Origin: an uncultured Bacteroides sp.
GTDB lineage: Bacteria; Bacteroidota; Bacteroidia; Bacteroidales; Bacteroidaceae
Assembly (NCBI GenBank): GCA_900555635.1
Contig: USLU01000016.1
Location: 1-64,000, forward strand
Reading direction: 5' to 3'
Length of the DNA stretch: 64,000 nt
Positions 28,463-37,282 of this stretch are shown here, piece after piece. The translations under genes and the position numbers were made by a program. The notes under the pieces are model-generated. The model was not told the DNA's origin. It did no database searches and saw only the letters and a program-made list of their open reading frames with translations. Numbering within the stretch: the stretch's first letter is position 1; every line of letters starts with the position of its first letter.

Positions 28463-28541
28463 GATTTATAATTTATGATTTATGATTTATGATTTATGTC
28501 GTACTACAATAGCGCAGCCTATAAATCATAAATTTTAAATC
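28463..28541. repeat. AT-rich inverted repeat between mraY and murD
   Basis: A tandem ATTTATG unit on the left pairs with its complement on the right. The 21-nt arms 28463-28483 and 28521-28541 have one mismatch and enclose TCGTACTACAATAGCGCAG. It fills the 98-bp intergenic gap inside the dcw operon. The role (RNA processing, attenuation or a repeat element) is unknown. Confidence 0.75.
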
Positions 28542-28553
28542 ATAAATCTTTCA

Positions 28554-29822
28554 TTATCTAATCTTTAATGTTATAATCGTTATTGCTGCCAGCACAATGG
28601 TTACAATCCAGAAGCGGACGGTAATCTTTGATTCATGAAACAGCTGTGTCGGTTTGGTAAACACTACTTTGCAACCCGGTTCAATCAGATTCATTGAAGT
28701 ACGGAAGTGGTCGTGTATCGGCGTACGTTTAAAAAGACGCTGTTTCACACCTTTCCGTTTTCCTGCTTTATAATAGAACCGTTGCAGAATAACAGATAGG
28801 TTTTCTACCAGGAATATACCACATAGAATAGGTATTAATAACTCTTTATGGATAATAATGGCAAAAACCGCGATAATACCACCAATGGTTAAACTACCCG
28901 TATCGCCCATAAATACTTGGGCAGGGTAGGCGTTATACCATAAGAAACCGATAAGAGCACCAATGAAGGCGCAGATAAAGATTACTAATTCTTCCGATCC
29001 CGGAATATACATGATGTTCAGATAGCCGGCGTATTCGATGTGACTCGATACATAAGCCAGTATTCCTAGCGTTAATCCTATTATGGCAGAGTTCCCAGCC
29101 GCCATTCCATCCATACCGTCATTCAAATTAGCTCCATTGGATACGGCGGTAACAACGAATATGGTAACAATGACAAACAGTACCCAGCCTGCAGCTTGCG
29201 AATGCTCTCCCATGAAAGAAACCAAGTCGGAGTAGTCTAAGTTGTTACTCTTAAAGAAAGGAATAGTGGTTTGAGTAGCTTTGATCTCTTTGACAGCGTG
29301 CACTACTTCCACTCCCTGACCGGGTTTCTGTATTTCGAAGTTCTCACGGATCACAACCTGAGGGCTGAGGTATAAGGTCAAGCCTACGATAAGTCCCAGA
29401 CCCACTTGTCCGATAACCTTGAACTTGCCATGTAAGCCTTCTTTATCTTTCTTGAATATTTTGATGTAGTCATCGGCAAAACCCAGTGAGCCCAACCAAA
29501 CGGTGGTAATCAGCATTAATATCATATAGATATTGCCCAACTTGCCCAGCAACAGGCAAGGAATGAGAATAGCCACTATGATAATAACACCGCCCATGCT
29601 CGGTACACCCACTTTGTTCACTCCGAACGGGTCTATACTGGCATCACGTTGTGTTTCGGTAATTTGCTTCCGTTTTAGTAGATTGATAAACTTATCACCC
29701 CATATACTGGAAATCAGCAATGATAGAATGATAGCCATCAATGCACGGAATGATGTATAGCCAAACATACCCGCACCGGGAATGTCGAACTTCTGCAACC
29801 ATTGGAATAAGTAATATAACAT
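28554..29822 (-). CDS. mraY: Phospho-MurNAc-pentapeptide transferase
   Basis: A 422-aa inner-membrane enzyme with about ten helices that makes lipid I from UDP-MurNAc-pentapeptide and undecaprenyl phosphate. Family motifs are VPSMGGVIII near the N terminus, the catalytic stretch LGFADDYIK, NGANLNDGMDGMAAG, VFMGDTGSL, and the late FKRTPIHDHF histidine motif. It is somewhat longer than the E. coli enzyme because of a loop around residues 165-195. Confidence 0.98.
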   Translation of the reverse strand: MLYYLFQWLQKFDIPGAGMFGYTSFRALMAIILSLLISSIWGDKFINLLKRKQITETQRDASIDPFGVNKVGVPSMGGVIIIVAILIPCLLLGKLGNIYMILMLITTVWLGSLGFADDYIKIFKKDKEGLHGKFKVIGQVGLGLIVGLTLYLSPQVVIRENFEIQKPGQGVEVVHAVKEIKATQTTIPFFKSNNLDYSDLVSFMGEHSQAAGWVLFVIVTIFVVTAVSNGANLNDGMDGMAAGNSAIIGLTLGILAYVSSHIEYAGYLNIMYIPGSEELVIFICAFIGALIGFLWYNAYPAQVFMGDTGSLTIGGIIAVFAIIIHKELLIPILCGIFLVENLSVILQRFYYKAGKRKGVKQRLFKRTPIHDHFRTSMNLIEPGCKVVFTKPTQLFHESKITVRFWIVTIVLAAITIITLKIR

Positions 29823-29832
29823 CTCTTTAATT

Positions 29833-29931
29833 AGTTATGAGTTATTAGTTATAAGTTATTTGTTTGTTATAGTTATGCCGATGTCTTTATGAGTACATCA
29901 GCAAATAACTTATAACTAATAACTCATAACT
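29833..29931. repeat. Perfect 30-bp inverted repeat overlapping the murE stop
   Basis: Arms 29833-29862 and 29902-29931 are perfect complements made of TTATGAG/TTATTAG-like steps, with a 39-nt loop. The right arm covers the last codons and stop of murE; the left arm lies just before the mraY start. A transcript through it would form a long AU-rich hairpin between the two genes. Confidence 0.85.
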
Positions 29932-31367
29932 TTATTCAGTTCTTCTTTATCGTCGAAGTGATGTTTCACTCCTTTAATTTCTTGATAATTTTCATGTCCT
30001 TTGCCTGCAACGAGAATTACATCACCCGGTTGTGCCAGCATGCAGGCTGTTTTGATGGCTTCGCGACGGTCGATGATGCTGATTGTTTTTTGCAAATCAT
30101 CTTTGCCGAGTCCTGCCAGCATATCGTTGATGATGTCTTGCGGTTCTTCAAAGCGGGGGTTATCGGAAGTGATGATTACACGGTCGCTGGCTTTGGCAGC
30201 TTCTTTTGCCATAATAGGACGCTTGCCTTTGTCGCGGTTACCACCGGCGCCAACTACAGTGATTACTTTGCCTTTGCCTTCGAGTACTCCGTGAATGGCA
30301 TTCAGCACATTGATTAATGCATCGGGAGTATGGGCATAATCCACAATGGCAGTGAAACCTTTGGGTGAACGGATGGCATCAAAACGTCCGGCTACCGGAT
30401 GAAGGGTGCTGAGAGCGAGAAGTACGTCTTCTTCTTTCTTGCCTAATAATACGGCTGCGCCAAATACTGCCAGTAGATTGGAGGCATTAAAGCGACCGAT
30501 GAACGATACTGCTAGTTCGTGATTATTGAAATCGAGCAACATGCCTTCAAAATGAGACTCCAATACTTTCCCTTTAAAGTCGCAGAGGCTGCGCAAAGAG
30601 TAGGTATAAACCTTTGACCGCGTGTTTTGCGTCATTATCAGTCCGTTCTTGTCGTCCAGGTTGGTAAGGCTAAATGCGCTCTTGGGCATATCGTCGAAGA
30701 ACTTCTTCTTGGCTTTGAGATAGTTCTCTACGGTTTTATGATAGTCCAGATGGTCGCGGGTCAGGTTCGTAAAGATGCCTCCTGCAAACTTCAGTCCACT
30801 GATACGCTTTTGGGCGATAGAGTGTGAACTGACTTCCATAAAAGCATATTTGCAACCCGAGTCGGCCATCTCTCCCAGTAAACGGTTCAAGGTGATCGGG
30901 TCGGGAGTCGTATGTTCGGTAGGCACGGGTTGATCGTCGATGTAATTGCATACGGTAGAGATCAAACCTACTTTATAACCGAAATAACGGAAGGTATCAT
31001 ATAATAAGGTGGCGATAGTTGTTTTTCCGTTGGTTCCGGTAACACCTACAAGTTCCATTTTAGAAGTGGGGTCGCCATAGAAGATAGTAGCGACTTTGCC
31101 GGTAGCATCTTCGCTATCCTTCACCTGAATATAAGTAATTCCGGCTTTGGAATCTTCCGGCATATCTTCGCATAATACGGCAACAGCGCCTTTTTCTATA
31201 GCGGCAGAAATATAGGCATGCCCATCGGTCTGCGTGCCACGCATCGCCATGAACAAATGTCCGGGTGCTATCAGGCGAGAGTCAATATTAACTCCGGTAA
31301 TCTCTATATCTGTACTTCCGGTAATCTGTACCGGCTGTATCTCTTTCAATAAATCACTTAACTTCAT
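29916..31367 (-). CDS. murE: UDP-MurNAc-tripeptide synthetase, diaminopimelate type
   Basis: A 483-aa Mur ligase that adds the third residue of the stem peptide. The P-loop is VTGTNGKTTIATLL and other motifs are YAFMEVSSHSI and TRDHLDYHKT. The motif SDNPRFE contains DNPR, the known marker for meso-diaminopimelate rather than lysine, in keeping with a Gram-negative cell wall. Its final codons lie inside a 30-bp inverted repeat. Confidence 0.98.
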   Translation of the reverse strand: MKLSDLLKEIQPVQITGSTDIEITGVNIDSRLIAPGHLFMAMRGTQTDGHAYISAAIEKGAVAVLCEDMPEDSKAGITYIQVKDSEDATGKVATIFYGDPTSKMELVGVTGTNGKTTIATLLYDTFRYFGYKVGLISTVCNYIDDQPVPTEHTTPDPITLNRLLGEMADSGCKYAFMEVSSHSIAQKRISGLKFAGGIFTNLTRDHLDYHKTVENYLKAKKKFFDDMPKSAFSLTNLDDKNGLIMTQNTRSKVYTYSLRSLCDFKGKVLESHFEGMLLDFNNHELAVSFIGRFNASNLLAVFGAAVLLGKKEEDVLLALSTLHPVAGRFDAIRSPKGFTAIVDYAHTPDALINVLNAIHGVLEGKGKVITVVGAGGNRDKGKRPIMAKEAAKASDRVIITSDNPRFEEPQDIINDMLAGLGKDDLQKTISIIDRREAIKTACMLAQPGDVILVAGKGHENYQEIKGVKHHFDDKEELNKVMSY

Positions 31368-31430
31368 ACCTTATTATATATAATGTATATTCTTTCTTCT
31401 TTATTTGTTTAGTAAAGGTTCAACTCCTTT

Positions 31431-33593
31431 TTATTTAAGTGTCAAAGCAACGGTCTGACCTTTTACGACCCGGTTTCCACTTGGTATAGATTGGCTTTTA
31501 ACTTGTCCTACACCGTTCAGTCTTACCCGTAGACCTTTGCTCTCAAGTAAGTAAACAGCATCTTTGGCTCCCATGCCAATAACATTGGGCACGCTACTTG
31601 ATGTCGATTCTTGTCCTTTTAATATCACAGCAGCAGGTGCAGCTTGAGGACGCCCCCATAGCATTTTCCGTTTTTGCTCAGTGAATTGCTTTTGTACGGG
31701 AACATTCAAATCATTCAGTACGCAAAGTACCTCGTTCATTTCTCCGGCTTTTACGGCGGGAATTACGTTGGTAGTACTGTCTATAGCATTACGCATATCG
31801 AAACTAAGGTTCTTTGCATAAACTCTTTCGGCTATCTTACCAAATACGCTACCTGCCATCAGGCCACCCGAAGCGGGAAGACCGGGCTTTTGAATAGAGA
31901 CGATGCAACTGTATTTCGGTGCTTCGGATGGGAAGTACCCGCAGAAGCTCACCAGATAGTTTACCCGTCCCGATTTGTAACCGGCAGCACCTTGCGAAAC
32001 TTGTGCCGTACCCGTCTTTCCCGATACCGAGAATTGTTTGCTTCCGGCAGGTTTGGCCAATCCCTCTGATACAACCTTCTGCAAAATTTCGCGGATTTGA
32101 GTCAGCGTGCGGTCGGAACAGATTTTCGGGTTGATGACTTCAGTAGGGAACTCTTGAATAACTTCACCGTCTTTCACCGCCGATTTTACAAACTTCGGTC
32201 GTATCATCGTACCATTGTTGGCTATGGCATTGTAGAATGTCAATATGTTCATGGGTGGTACCTGAGTCTCGTAACCGATACTCATCCATGGCAAAGTGGT
32301 CTTGGCGAAATAGCGTTCTTTCGGACCTTTGATGTTCGGCTTTCCTTCACCCGGTATTTGCAGGTGAAGCGGTTGGTCGATGCTCATGCGTTTCAAACCA
32401 TCTACAAACTTTTGCGGATTGTCTTTGTAGTGTTTGTCAATAAGATAAGATACGCCGACATTGGAAGATACTTCCAAAATACGGGTTACGTTGATTTTTC
32501 CATAGCCGCCACGATGCCAGTTATGATCCTTCATCTTGCTGCCGTACATGTTCATGATACCGTTGCCTGTATCCACTTCCGTATCGGGAGTGATTTTCCC
32601 GTCTTCGAGGGCTACCATGATAGAGGCGGTTTTAAAGGTTGAACCCGGTTCCAGCATGTCGCTGATGCCGTTACTGTTCATCTCATAATAGTTACCGTCG
32701 CTTGCTTTTGTCATATTGACGACAGCTTTTACTTCTCCGGTAGCAACTTCCATCAAGATGGCAACGCCTACCGTAGCATTGATTTCTTTCAGCTTGTCTA
32801 TCAGGGCTTTCTCGCAGATATCCTGCATGCCTACATCTATTGTGGAGATAATATCGCATCCGTCTACCGGAGGAAGATCTACAATGTTCAGGTACTTATT
32901 CATAACCTTTTGGCGGTGGGTGATGCCATCGCGTCCTTTCAATAAGGTGTCGAAAGCCAACTCGATACCATTTCGGGCTCCCATAGCTGTGTCGGCGTAG
33001 AGTCTGCCTAAGGTTTGGGCGGCTAAAGAACCGAATGGCTTCTTGCGCTGATTATAAATTTGTTCGTGAAAACCACCTTTGTATTTGTTCATCTTGAATA
33101 CGGGCAGACGTTTCGCTTCTTTATACTGAATGTATGAGATGCGTCTGTTACGGTTAGGCAGAATGTTGTAGTTACGGCTTTTCATGCTGCGCCCCTTCTT
33201 CAAGTGTTCTTTGAAGGCCCTCTCGCTGATATCAGGGAAAATCTTATGTAATCCGATACAGATGGAATCTATATTGGCTTTCCAGATAGAGTCTTTGCGG
33301 TGTTGGTCTTTCAGACGTCGTTCTTCATCTCTTTCGCCGGACATAAAATCCATGAATATCTTATATTCGGGTAGCGAACTGGCCATCAGTTTACCGTCTG
33401 ATGAAAGAATGTTGCCACGGTTGGGTTTTACTGCTACATTTTCTTTTACGAATCGATCGGCTACTTCATGCCAGTATTGTCGCTCGGCAAACATAATCAT
33501 GGCACCTTTTACGACAACGGCTATTCCCGCCAGCCCCATAAGCAGGACGACGAAAAAGTAACGGGTCATTATGTTTTTCTTATTAACAGCCAA
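31431..33593 (-). CDS. ftsI: Class B penicillin-binding protein with PASTA domain (FtsI-like)
   Basis: A 720-aa septal transpeptidase. One N-terminal transmembrane helix (about residues 11-31) is followed by a dimerisation domain and the transpeptidase domain. Catalytic motifs are STFK (in EPGSTFKTAS), SSN (in LEVSSNVGVSY) and KTG (in VSGKTGTAQVS). The C-terminal 55 residues form one PASTA domain beginning VPNVIGMGAKDAVYLLESKG. It works with FtsW. A PASTA domain on the division PBP is normal in Bacteroidetes. Confidence 0.96.
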   Translation of the reverse strand: MAVNKKNIMTRYFFVVLLMGLAGIAVVVKGAMIMFAERQYWHEVADRFVKENVAVKPNRGNILSSDGKLMASSLPEYKIFMDFMSGERDEERRLKDQHRKDSIWKANIDSICIGLHKIFPDISERAFKEHLKKGRSMKSRNYNILPNRNRRISYIQYKEAKRLPVFKMNKYKGGFHEQIYNQRKKPFGSLAAQTLGRLYADTAMGARNGIELAFDTLLKGRDGITHRQKVMNKYLNIVDLPPVDGCDIISTIDVGMQDICEKALIDKLKEINATVGVAILMEVATGEVKAVVNMTKASDGNYYEMNSNGISDMLEPGSTFKTASIMVALEDGKITPDTEVDTGNGIMNMYGSKMKDHNWHRGGYGKINVTRILEVSSNVGVSYLIDKHYKDNPQKFVDGLKRMSIDQPLHLQIPGEGKPNIKGPKERYFAKTTLPWMSIGYETQVPPMNILTFYNAIANNGTMIRPKFVKSAVKDGEVIQEFPTEVINPKICSDRTLTQIREILQKVVSEGLAKPAGSKQFSVSGKTGTAQVSQGAAGYKSGRVNYLVSFCGYFPSEAPKYSCIVSIQKPGLPASGGLMAGSVFGKIAERVYAKNLSFDMRNAIDSTTNVIPAVKAGEMNEVLCVLNDLNVPVQKQFTEQKRKMLWGRPQAAPAAVILKGQESTSSSVPNVIGMGAKDAVYLLESKGLRVRLNGVGQVKSQSIPSGNRVVKGQTVALTLK

Positions 33594-33621
33594 AGTTATC
33601 TAACAATTAACGATTCAACAA

Positions 33622-34005
33622 TTATTTATCTTCTTTATCTTTAATCAGATACGGCGGGTTGGTCGAAGTCTGTAAATCGCTTTCTTTCGTGGCAATATAC
33701 TCCTCGATACGCGATTGGCGGCTTCGTTCCATGAGTTCCGAACTACGGGTCAGAGCGTCGGATTTTATGTCTATAAGGTCTTTCTTGAGCTTGTCTAACT
33801 CGATCATTTGTTGCTGACAAGCATATCGATTATGAATATAGAATAGGATAAGTACCATAATGAGTACAATTAGTCTTGTCTGACGGCGGAAAAAGTCCGT
33901 AGCCAGAATGTCCCCACCAATGATATTTTTCCATGAAGTGCGCTTCTTTATCTTTTCAGTTTTCTTCTCTTCCTGCTTGTTTTCCGTTTCCATACTCCTC
34001 GTCAT
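33622..34005 (-). CDS. FtsL-like divisome protein
   Basis: A 127-aa bitopic protein: charged N-terminal cytoplasmic region, one transmembrane helix (about residues 46-62, LIVLIMVLILFYIHNRY), then a periplasmic coiled coil (MIELDKLKKDLIDIKSDAL). This topology, the size and the position between rsmH and the PBP gene match FtsL, which is poorly conserved in sequence. A start four codons later (METENK) is also possible. Confidence 0.8.
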   Translation of the reverse strand: MTRSMETENKQEEKKTEKIKKRTSWKNIIGGDILATDFFRRQTRLIVLIMVLILFYIHNRYACQQQMIELDKLKKDLIDIKSDALTRSSELMERSRQSRIEEYIATKESDLQTSTNPPYLIKDKEDK

Positions 34006-34033
34006 TTTATCATCTTCTCATGTCATCATCTTT

Positions 34034-34954
34034 TCATTTTACCACCTTCTCTGCAATCCGCAGTTTGGCACTTCGCGAACGCGGATTTCGTAAAACCTCT
34101 TCTTCGTTGGGAACAATCACTTTGTTGTTGACCAACTTGAAAGGAGTTTGTACGTTGCCGAAGAAATCTTTTTCGGCTTTACCCTCTACGTTACCGGTTT
34201 TCATGATGTTCTTTACCATGCGGTCTTCTAACGAATGGTAGGTAATCACTACAAGTCTTCCGCCCGGTTTTAAGGCATCGGTGGCTGCGTAAAGCATTTC
34301 TTTCAATGCTTCCATTTCCTGATTGACCTCTATACGCAATGCCTGAAATACTTTGGCGAGTTCTTTCTTTTCGCGTTCACGGCCGAAAAGCGGTTTGATA
34401 ATCTCCAGGAATTCGCTGATCGTAGTGATTTTCTGTACAGCCCGTGCCTTTACGATGATAGATGCCAGTTTTCTACTGTTTTTCAGTTCGCCATACAGAT
34501 AGAAAATATTCGCCAGACGCTCTTCGTCATAGGTGTTCACTACATCGGCAGCGGTTGCTCCGGCACGTTTGTTCATACGCATGTCCAAGGTGCCATCAAA
34601 GCGGAAAGAAAATCCCCGCTCACTGTCGTCGAAATGATGGGATGACACACCGAGGTCGGCAAGTATGGCATCTACCTGCTCTATATCGTGATAACGTAGG
34701 AAATTGTGCAGATACCGGAAGTTGCTGCGCACAAATATAAAGTGCGGATCATTCACAATATTGCGTTCCGCATCCTCATCTTGGTCGAACCCTAAAAGAC
34801 GGCCTCCATCACCTAGACGTGAGAGGATTTCGCGTGAGTGTCCACCGCCACCAAATGTGACATCTACATACGTCCCGTCGGGGGATATGTTCATTGCATC
34901 CACACTTGGCATCAGCAATACCGGAATATGATATGTTTGTTCTTCTTTCATCAT
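34034..34954 (-). CDS. rsmH: 16S rRNA (cytosine-1402-N4)-methyltransferase
   Basis: A 306-aa SAM-dependent methyltransferase (MraW). The SAM-binding loop is VDVTFGGGGHSREIL; further motifs are ADLGVSSHHFDDSERGFSFR, DMRMN and VVITYHSLEDR. The C-terminal NPRSRSAKLRIAEK is also typical. It is the second gene of the dcw cluster, directly after mraZ. Confidence 0.98.
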   Translation of the reverse strand: MMKEEQTYHIPVLLMPSVDAMNISPDGTYVDVTFGGGGHSREILSRLGDGGRLLGFDQDEDAERNIVNDPHFIFVRSNFRYLHNFLRYHDIEQVDAILADLGVSSHHFDDSERGFSFRFDGTLDMRMNKRAGATAADVVNTYDEERLANIFYLYGELKNSRKLASIIVKARAVQKITTISEFLEIIKPLFGREREKKELAKVFQALRIEVNQEMEALKEMLYAATDALKPGGRLVVITYHSLEDRMVKNIMKTGNVEGKAEKDFFGNVQTPFKLVNNKVIVPNEEEVLRNPRSRSAKLRIAEKVVK

Positions 34955-34974
34955 CTCTTTTTCAGTGCTAACTA

Positions 34975-35454
34975 TTAATCACTAATTACTTCCTCATCTT
35001 CCCAAGAATCTTCACCTAATATGTCCTGTAATGCGTCACTGAACTCTTCAGGGCTCATAAACGGTTGTTCGGTACGTTCTTTAGCCCAAATTTCAATGGT
35101 GTTGTCTACACCGATGAACCGTACATCGCTTTGTATACCTGCCATTTGCAGATAACGCTTGGGCAACAGGATACGTCCGTTCCCATCCGGAATCATAACT
35201 TCTGCATCACTAACAAATTGTCGGAAGACTTGTTGATGCTTTGCCTTCCATTTGCTCAACCTGCTTCTAAGTTGGTTCTGTGTCTTGAACCATACGCTTT
35301 CAGGGTATAGTACGAGGCAATCCTGGAATACGTCTTTACGCAATACGAGCTTCTCCTCGGCAGCGGCTTGTAGCTGCTTCCTGAATACAGCGGGGATAAA
35401 TACTCTCCCTTTTGCATCCGTTTTGGCTTCGATATTACCTAAAAACTGTATCAT
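34975..35454 (-). CDS. mraZ: Transcriptional regulator MraZ
   Basis: A 159-aa protein with two AbrB-like swapped-hairpin DNA-binding domains: FLGNIEAKTDAKGRVFIP at the start and AEVMIPDGNGRILLPKRYLQ in the middle. MraZ binds repeats in front of its own operon and represses the dcw cluster in other bacteria. It is the first gene of the cluster, so the control region is the sequence just to its right (from 35455). The C-terminal tail is acidic. Confidence 0.96.
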   Translation of the reverse strand: MIQFLGNIEAKTDAKGRVFIPAVFRKQLQAAAEEKLVLRKDVFQDCLVLYPESVWFKTQNQLRSRLSKWKAKHQQVFRQFVSDAEVMIPDGNGRILLPKRYLQMAGIQSDVRFIGVDNTIEIWAKERTEQPFMSPEEFSDALQDILGEDSWEDEEVISD

Positions 35455-36113
35455 TACTCACATTATTATAATAAGCGACTGTAAAAATAGACATTTCCCC
35501 ACAATTCCCCACAATCTTTTAACTAAAATCTTTCAGAGAAGTTTTCAACACCTTGTTAATTGCTTATTTGTTTGATAATGAATGATGTGCTGGAGCGCTT
35601 TGCTGGTGGGGAATTGGGATGCTTCTGCTTATTATTTACTTCAATTATAAAAGCATTATGTACCTAATTCAACTGTTGCTCCATATTAATACAAAAGTTT
35701 CTTCCGGTTAATCCATAAGGTGCTGTTCATTGATAGAAAAGTTGCTTTAGGTTATTAGAAAACTATAACCGCAAGTTCTGATTATAAAACCGAAACTTTT
35801 GATTATATAATCAGAACTTGCGGTTATACAATCAGAACTTCTGATTATAGATTGCAATAAGGGTAAAGGAGCTTTTCGTTTAACCTAACAAGACTATAGG
35901 GGGCAATACAAATAGTATAAATTTGAGTGGGAAGAGCTGAATGGGCTGAAACTTCGATGGTATGCGGGTTTCAGCCTTACTAGTTGTTGAGGGGAAAGGA
36001 GCACAAATCGTGTAAGTGGATTAAACTTGGGTGAGTTTGGGTTAAACTTTTGGGGGATGTTTAACATGATTGTTTAAAGAGCGGTTAAACATGGATTAAA
36101 GGGTGGTTAAACA
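35455..36113. other. Gene-free interval between mraZ and the prophage
   Basis: 659 bp with no convincing coding sequence. It holds, from left to right, the AT-rich leader/promoter region of mraZ, an 84-bp block of four related 21-nt palindromic units (35765-35848), a region with TAGTATAAATTTGAG (35913-35927), and a run of TTAAAC repeats (36018-36115) that probably belongs to the prophage left end. The host-phage junction is therefore inside this interval, most likely between about 35930 and 36020. Confidence 0.7.
35765..35848. repeat. Four 21-nt palindromic units (84 bp)
   Basis: The block divides exactly into four consecutive 21-nt units. Unit 1 and unit 3 are perfect reverse complements (arms 35765-35785 and 35807-35827). 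Unit 2 is a diverged copy of unit 1. Unit 4 contains its own palindrome AATCAGAA-C-TTCTGATT. All share the core AAGTTCTGATTAT or its complement. The 21-nt period equals two helical turns. Confidence 0.9.
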
Positions 36114-36115
36114 TT
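36018..36115. repeat. 11-bp-phased TTAAAC repeat array at the prophage left end
   Basis: Seven copies of a TTTAAAC-like motif in 100 bp. Four of them (7-mers starting 36073, 36084, 36095 and 36106) are spaced at exactly 11 bp, with consensus GGnTTAAAC. Two more start at 36020 and 36041 (21 bp apart), and GTTTAAC starts at 36059. Likely a binding array for the transposase or another phage protein. Confidence 0.75.
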
Positions 36116-36338
36116 AGTCTTGTTCTTCTGTGATGCGACCGCTACGGATGAGATGGGACTGTTTAATGATGGCACGCTTTGTGATGGTGGAACTTCCATC
36201 GGAGAGGCCGGAGTGAGCGAGGGTACTTTTCTTTATTCCAACGATTGACTCATCTAAGGTGTCGAAGATGGCGGAAATACTACCGAAATAGAAATCTCGT
36301 TTCTCGAAAATCAGATGTACATGGATTACTTTTGTCAT
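36114..36338 (-). CDS. Small hypothetical protein
   Basis: A 74-aa protein beginning MTKVIHVHLIFEKRDFYFGS. Short proteins starting with a KVIH-H beta strand and containing a phrase like FYFGSISAIFD are common in Bacteroides genomes, to my recollection, but have no known function. It has no signal peptide or membrane segment. It is the leftmost prophage gene and its stop codon touches the end of the TTAAAC repeat array. It points towards the left end, like the repressor. Confidence 0.65.
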   Translation of the reverse strand: MTKVIHVHLIFEKRDFYFGSISAIFDTLDESIVGIKKSTLAHSGLSDGSSTITKRAIIKQSHLIRSGRITEEQD

Positions 36339-36430
36339 AATGCTATATAGATTATTTTATATAGCAAAACTACTATATATTTATTATATGGAAGAATTGG
36401 ATAGGTTAATAATGCGAAATAGGTAAGAAT

Positions 36431-36465
36431 AAAGCCGCTGTAGTTAAATGGGTTACAGTGGCTTT
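36431..36465. terminator. Terminator hairpin in the leftward arm
   Basis: Arms AAAGCCGCTGTA and TACAGTGGCTTT (one mismatch) with an 11-nt loop, flanked by AAT and ATTTTG. It lies just after the stop of the small membrane-protein gene at 36476. Confidence 0.8.
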
Positions 36466-36475
36466 ATTTTGTTTA

Positions 36476-36712
36476 TTAAGACTTTTTTCGGGTGTTTTCT
36501 TCTATTTGAAGGAAGAGATTGGCTAAATTACTAATAAACATAAGGAGTAGCCCTACAATGCAGCCAATTACAAGAACGGCAATTCCTATCAATATGGAGT
36601 AATCACCCATAGAGAAACAGCCAATGGCTCCTAATATTGAAAGTGATATTACTAATCGTCCTGATATATCTATAATCTTTGAAATGGGTTTTAAATAGCC
36701 GAAATCGTACAT
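36476..36712 (-). CDS. Small membrane protein, two helices
   Basis: A 78-aa protein with two hydrophobic stretches (about residues 18-36 and 40-63, including IGIAVLVIGCIVGLLLMFIS) and a polar, charged end. I do not recognise the family. Its place between the repressor and the left end, in the likely lysogenic transcript, makes a role in the lysogen (for example superinfection exclusion) possible, but nothing in the sequence proves it. A terminator hairpin follows. Confidence 0.6.
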   Translation of the reverse strand: MYDFGYLKPISKIIDISGRLVISLSILGAIGCFSMGDYSILIGIAVLVIGCIVGLLLMFISNLANLFLQIEENTRKKS

Positions 36713-36787
36713 AGTATTATTTTTTATGGTTTATAATCATTGAAAACAGGCTGTTATATATAGCTTATGTGATTATGTATGGAGACT

Positions 36788-37270
36788 TTATGCGGGGACA
36801 CTGCTCGCATTTGGTGCAGAATCGGCAAGCTTGACTAACTGGGACTTTAAAGAACTATTTTCTTGTTTAAGAGCTCCGATCTCCTCTGATTGCTCTCTCA
36901 ATACTTCTATCAAGTGCTTTACTATAGCATTTGAATTTTTGTTAGCATGATACTCACCAGCAGATTCAGCAACTAAAGATGTATTAAAGCTACTTTCTTC
37001 TAAAATAGGGGAAAGATACGCATTTGGATACGCATTTGGATACGCATTTTTTTCCTGCTCGTTAATGATATTTAGCATATCTCCTCTACCAGTAATTAGC
37101 CAGTTTAGATTCAAATCCGGGAATATGGAGATTATTATCTCTATATTATTAGAGGATATATTATCACCTTGATTTAAAAAACCATTTGACAAGCCTGTCT
37201 CTCTATAGAATCGTGCAGGACTAATGTCTTTTTTGGCTAAATATTGCTTCAAATTATTTTTTGCACCCAT
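36788..37270 (-). CDS. Prophage repressor-like HTH protein
   Basis: A 160-aa protein read from the ATG at 37270 (MGAKNNLKQYLAKKDISPAR); an in-frame start at 37291 would overlap the operator. The N-terminal half is a helix-turn-helix of the Bacteroides phage-repressor type, ending in the common phrase NLNWLITGRGDML. A linker with three in-frame copies of a 12-bp repeat (NAYP units) and a C-terminal coiled coil (EVLREQSEEIGALKQENSSL) follow. No LexA-type peptidase domain is visible, so induction would not be by self-cleavage. It is divergent from the early operon across a palindromic operator. Confidence 0.8.
   Translation of the reverse strand: MGAKNNLKQYLAKKDISPARFYRETGLSNGFLNQGDNISSNNIEIIISIFPDLNLNWLITGRGDMLNIINEQEKNAYPNAYPNAYLSPILEESSFNTSLVAESAGEYHANKNSNAIVKHLIEVLREQSEEIGALKQENSSLKSQLVKLADSAPNASSVPA
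37015..37050. repeat. Three tandem 12-bp units inside the repressor gene
   Basis: GATACGCATTTG occurs twice and is followed by a third unit differing in its last base. The unit is in frame and encodes repeated Asn-Ala-Tyr-Pro in the repressor linker. Confidence 0.9.
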
Positions 37271-37282
37271 AAAAATAGATAT

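Noticed and set aside
35765..35848. Possible CRISPR array
   Set aside because: Four adjoining 21-nt units with no spacers and with inverted orientation; this is a palindromic repeat block.
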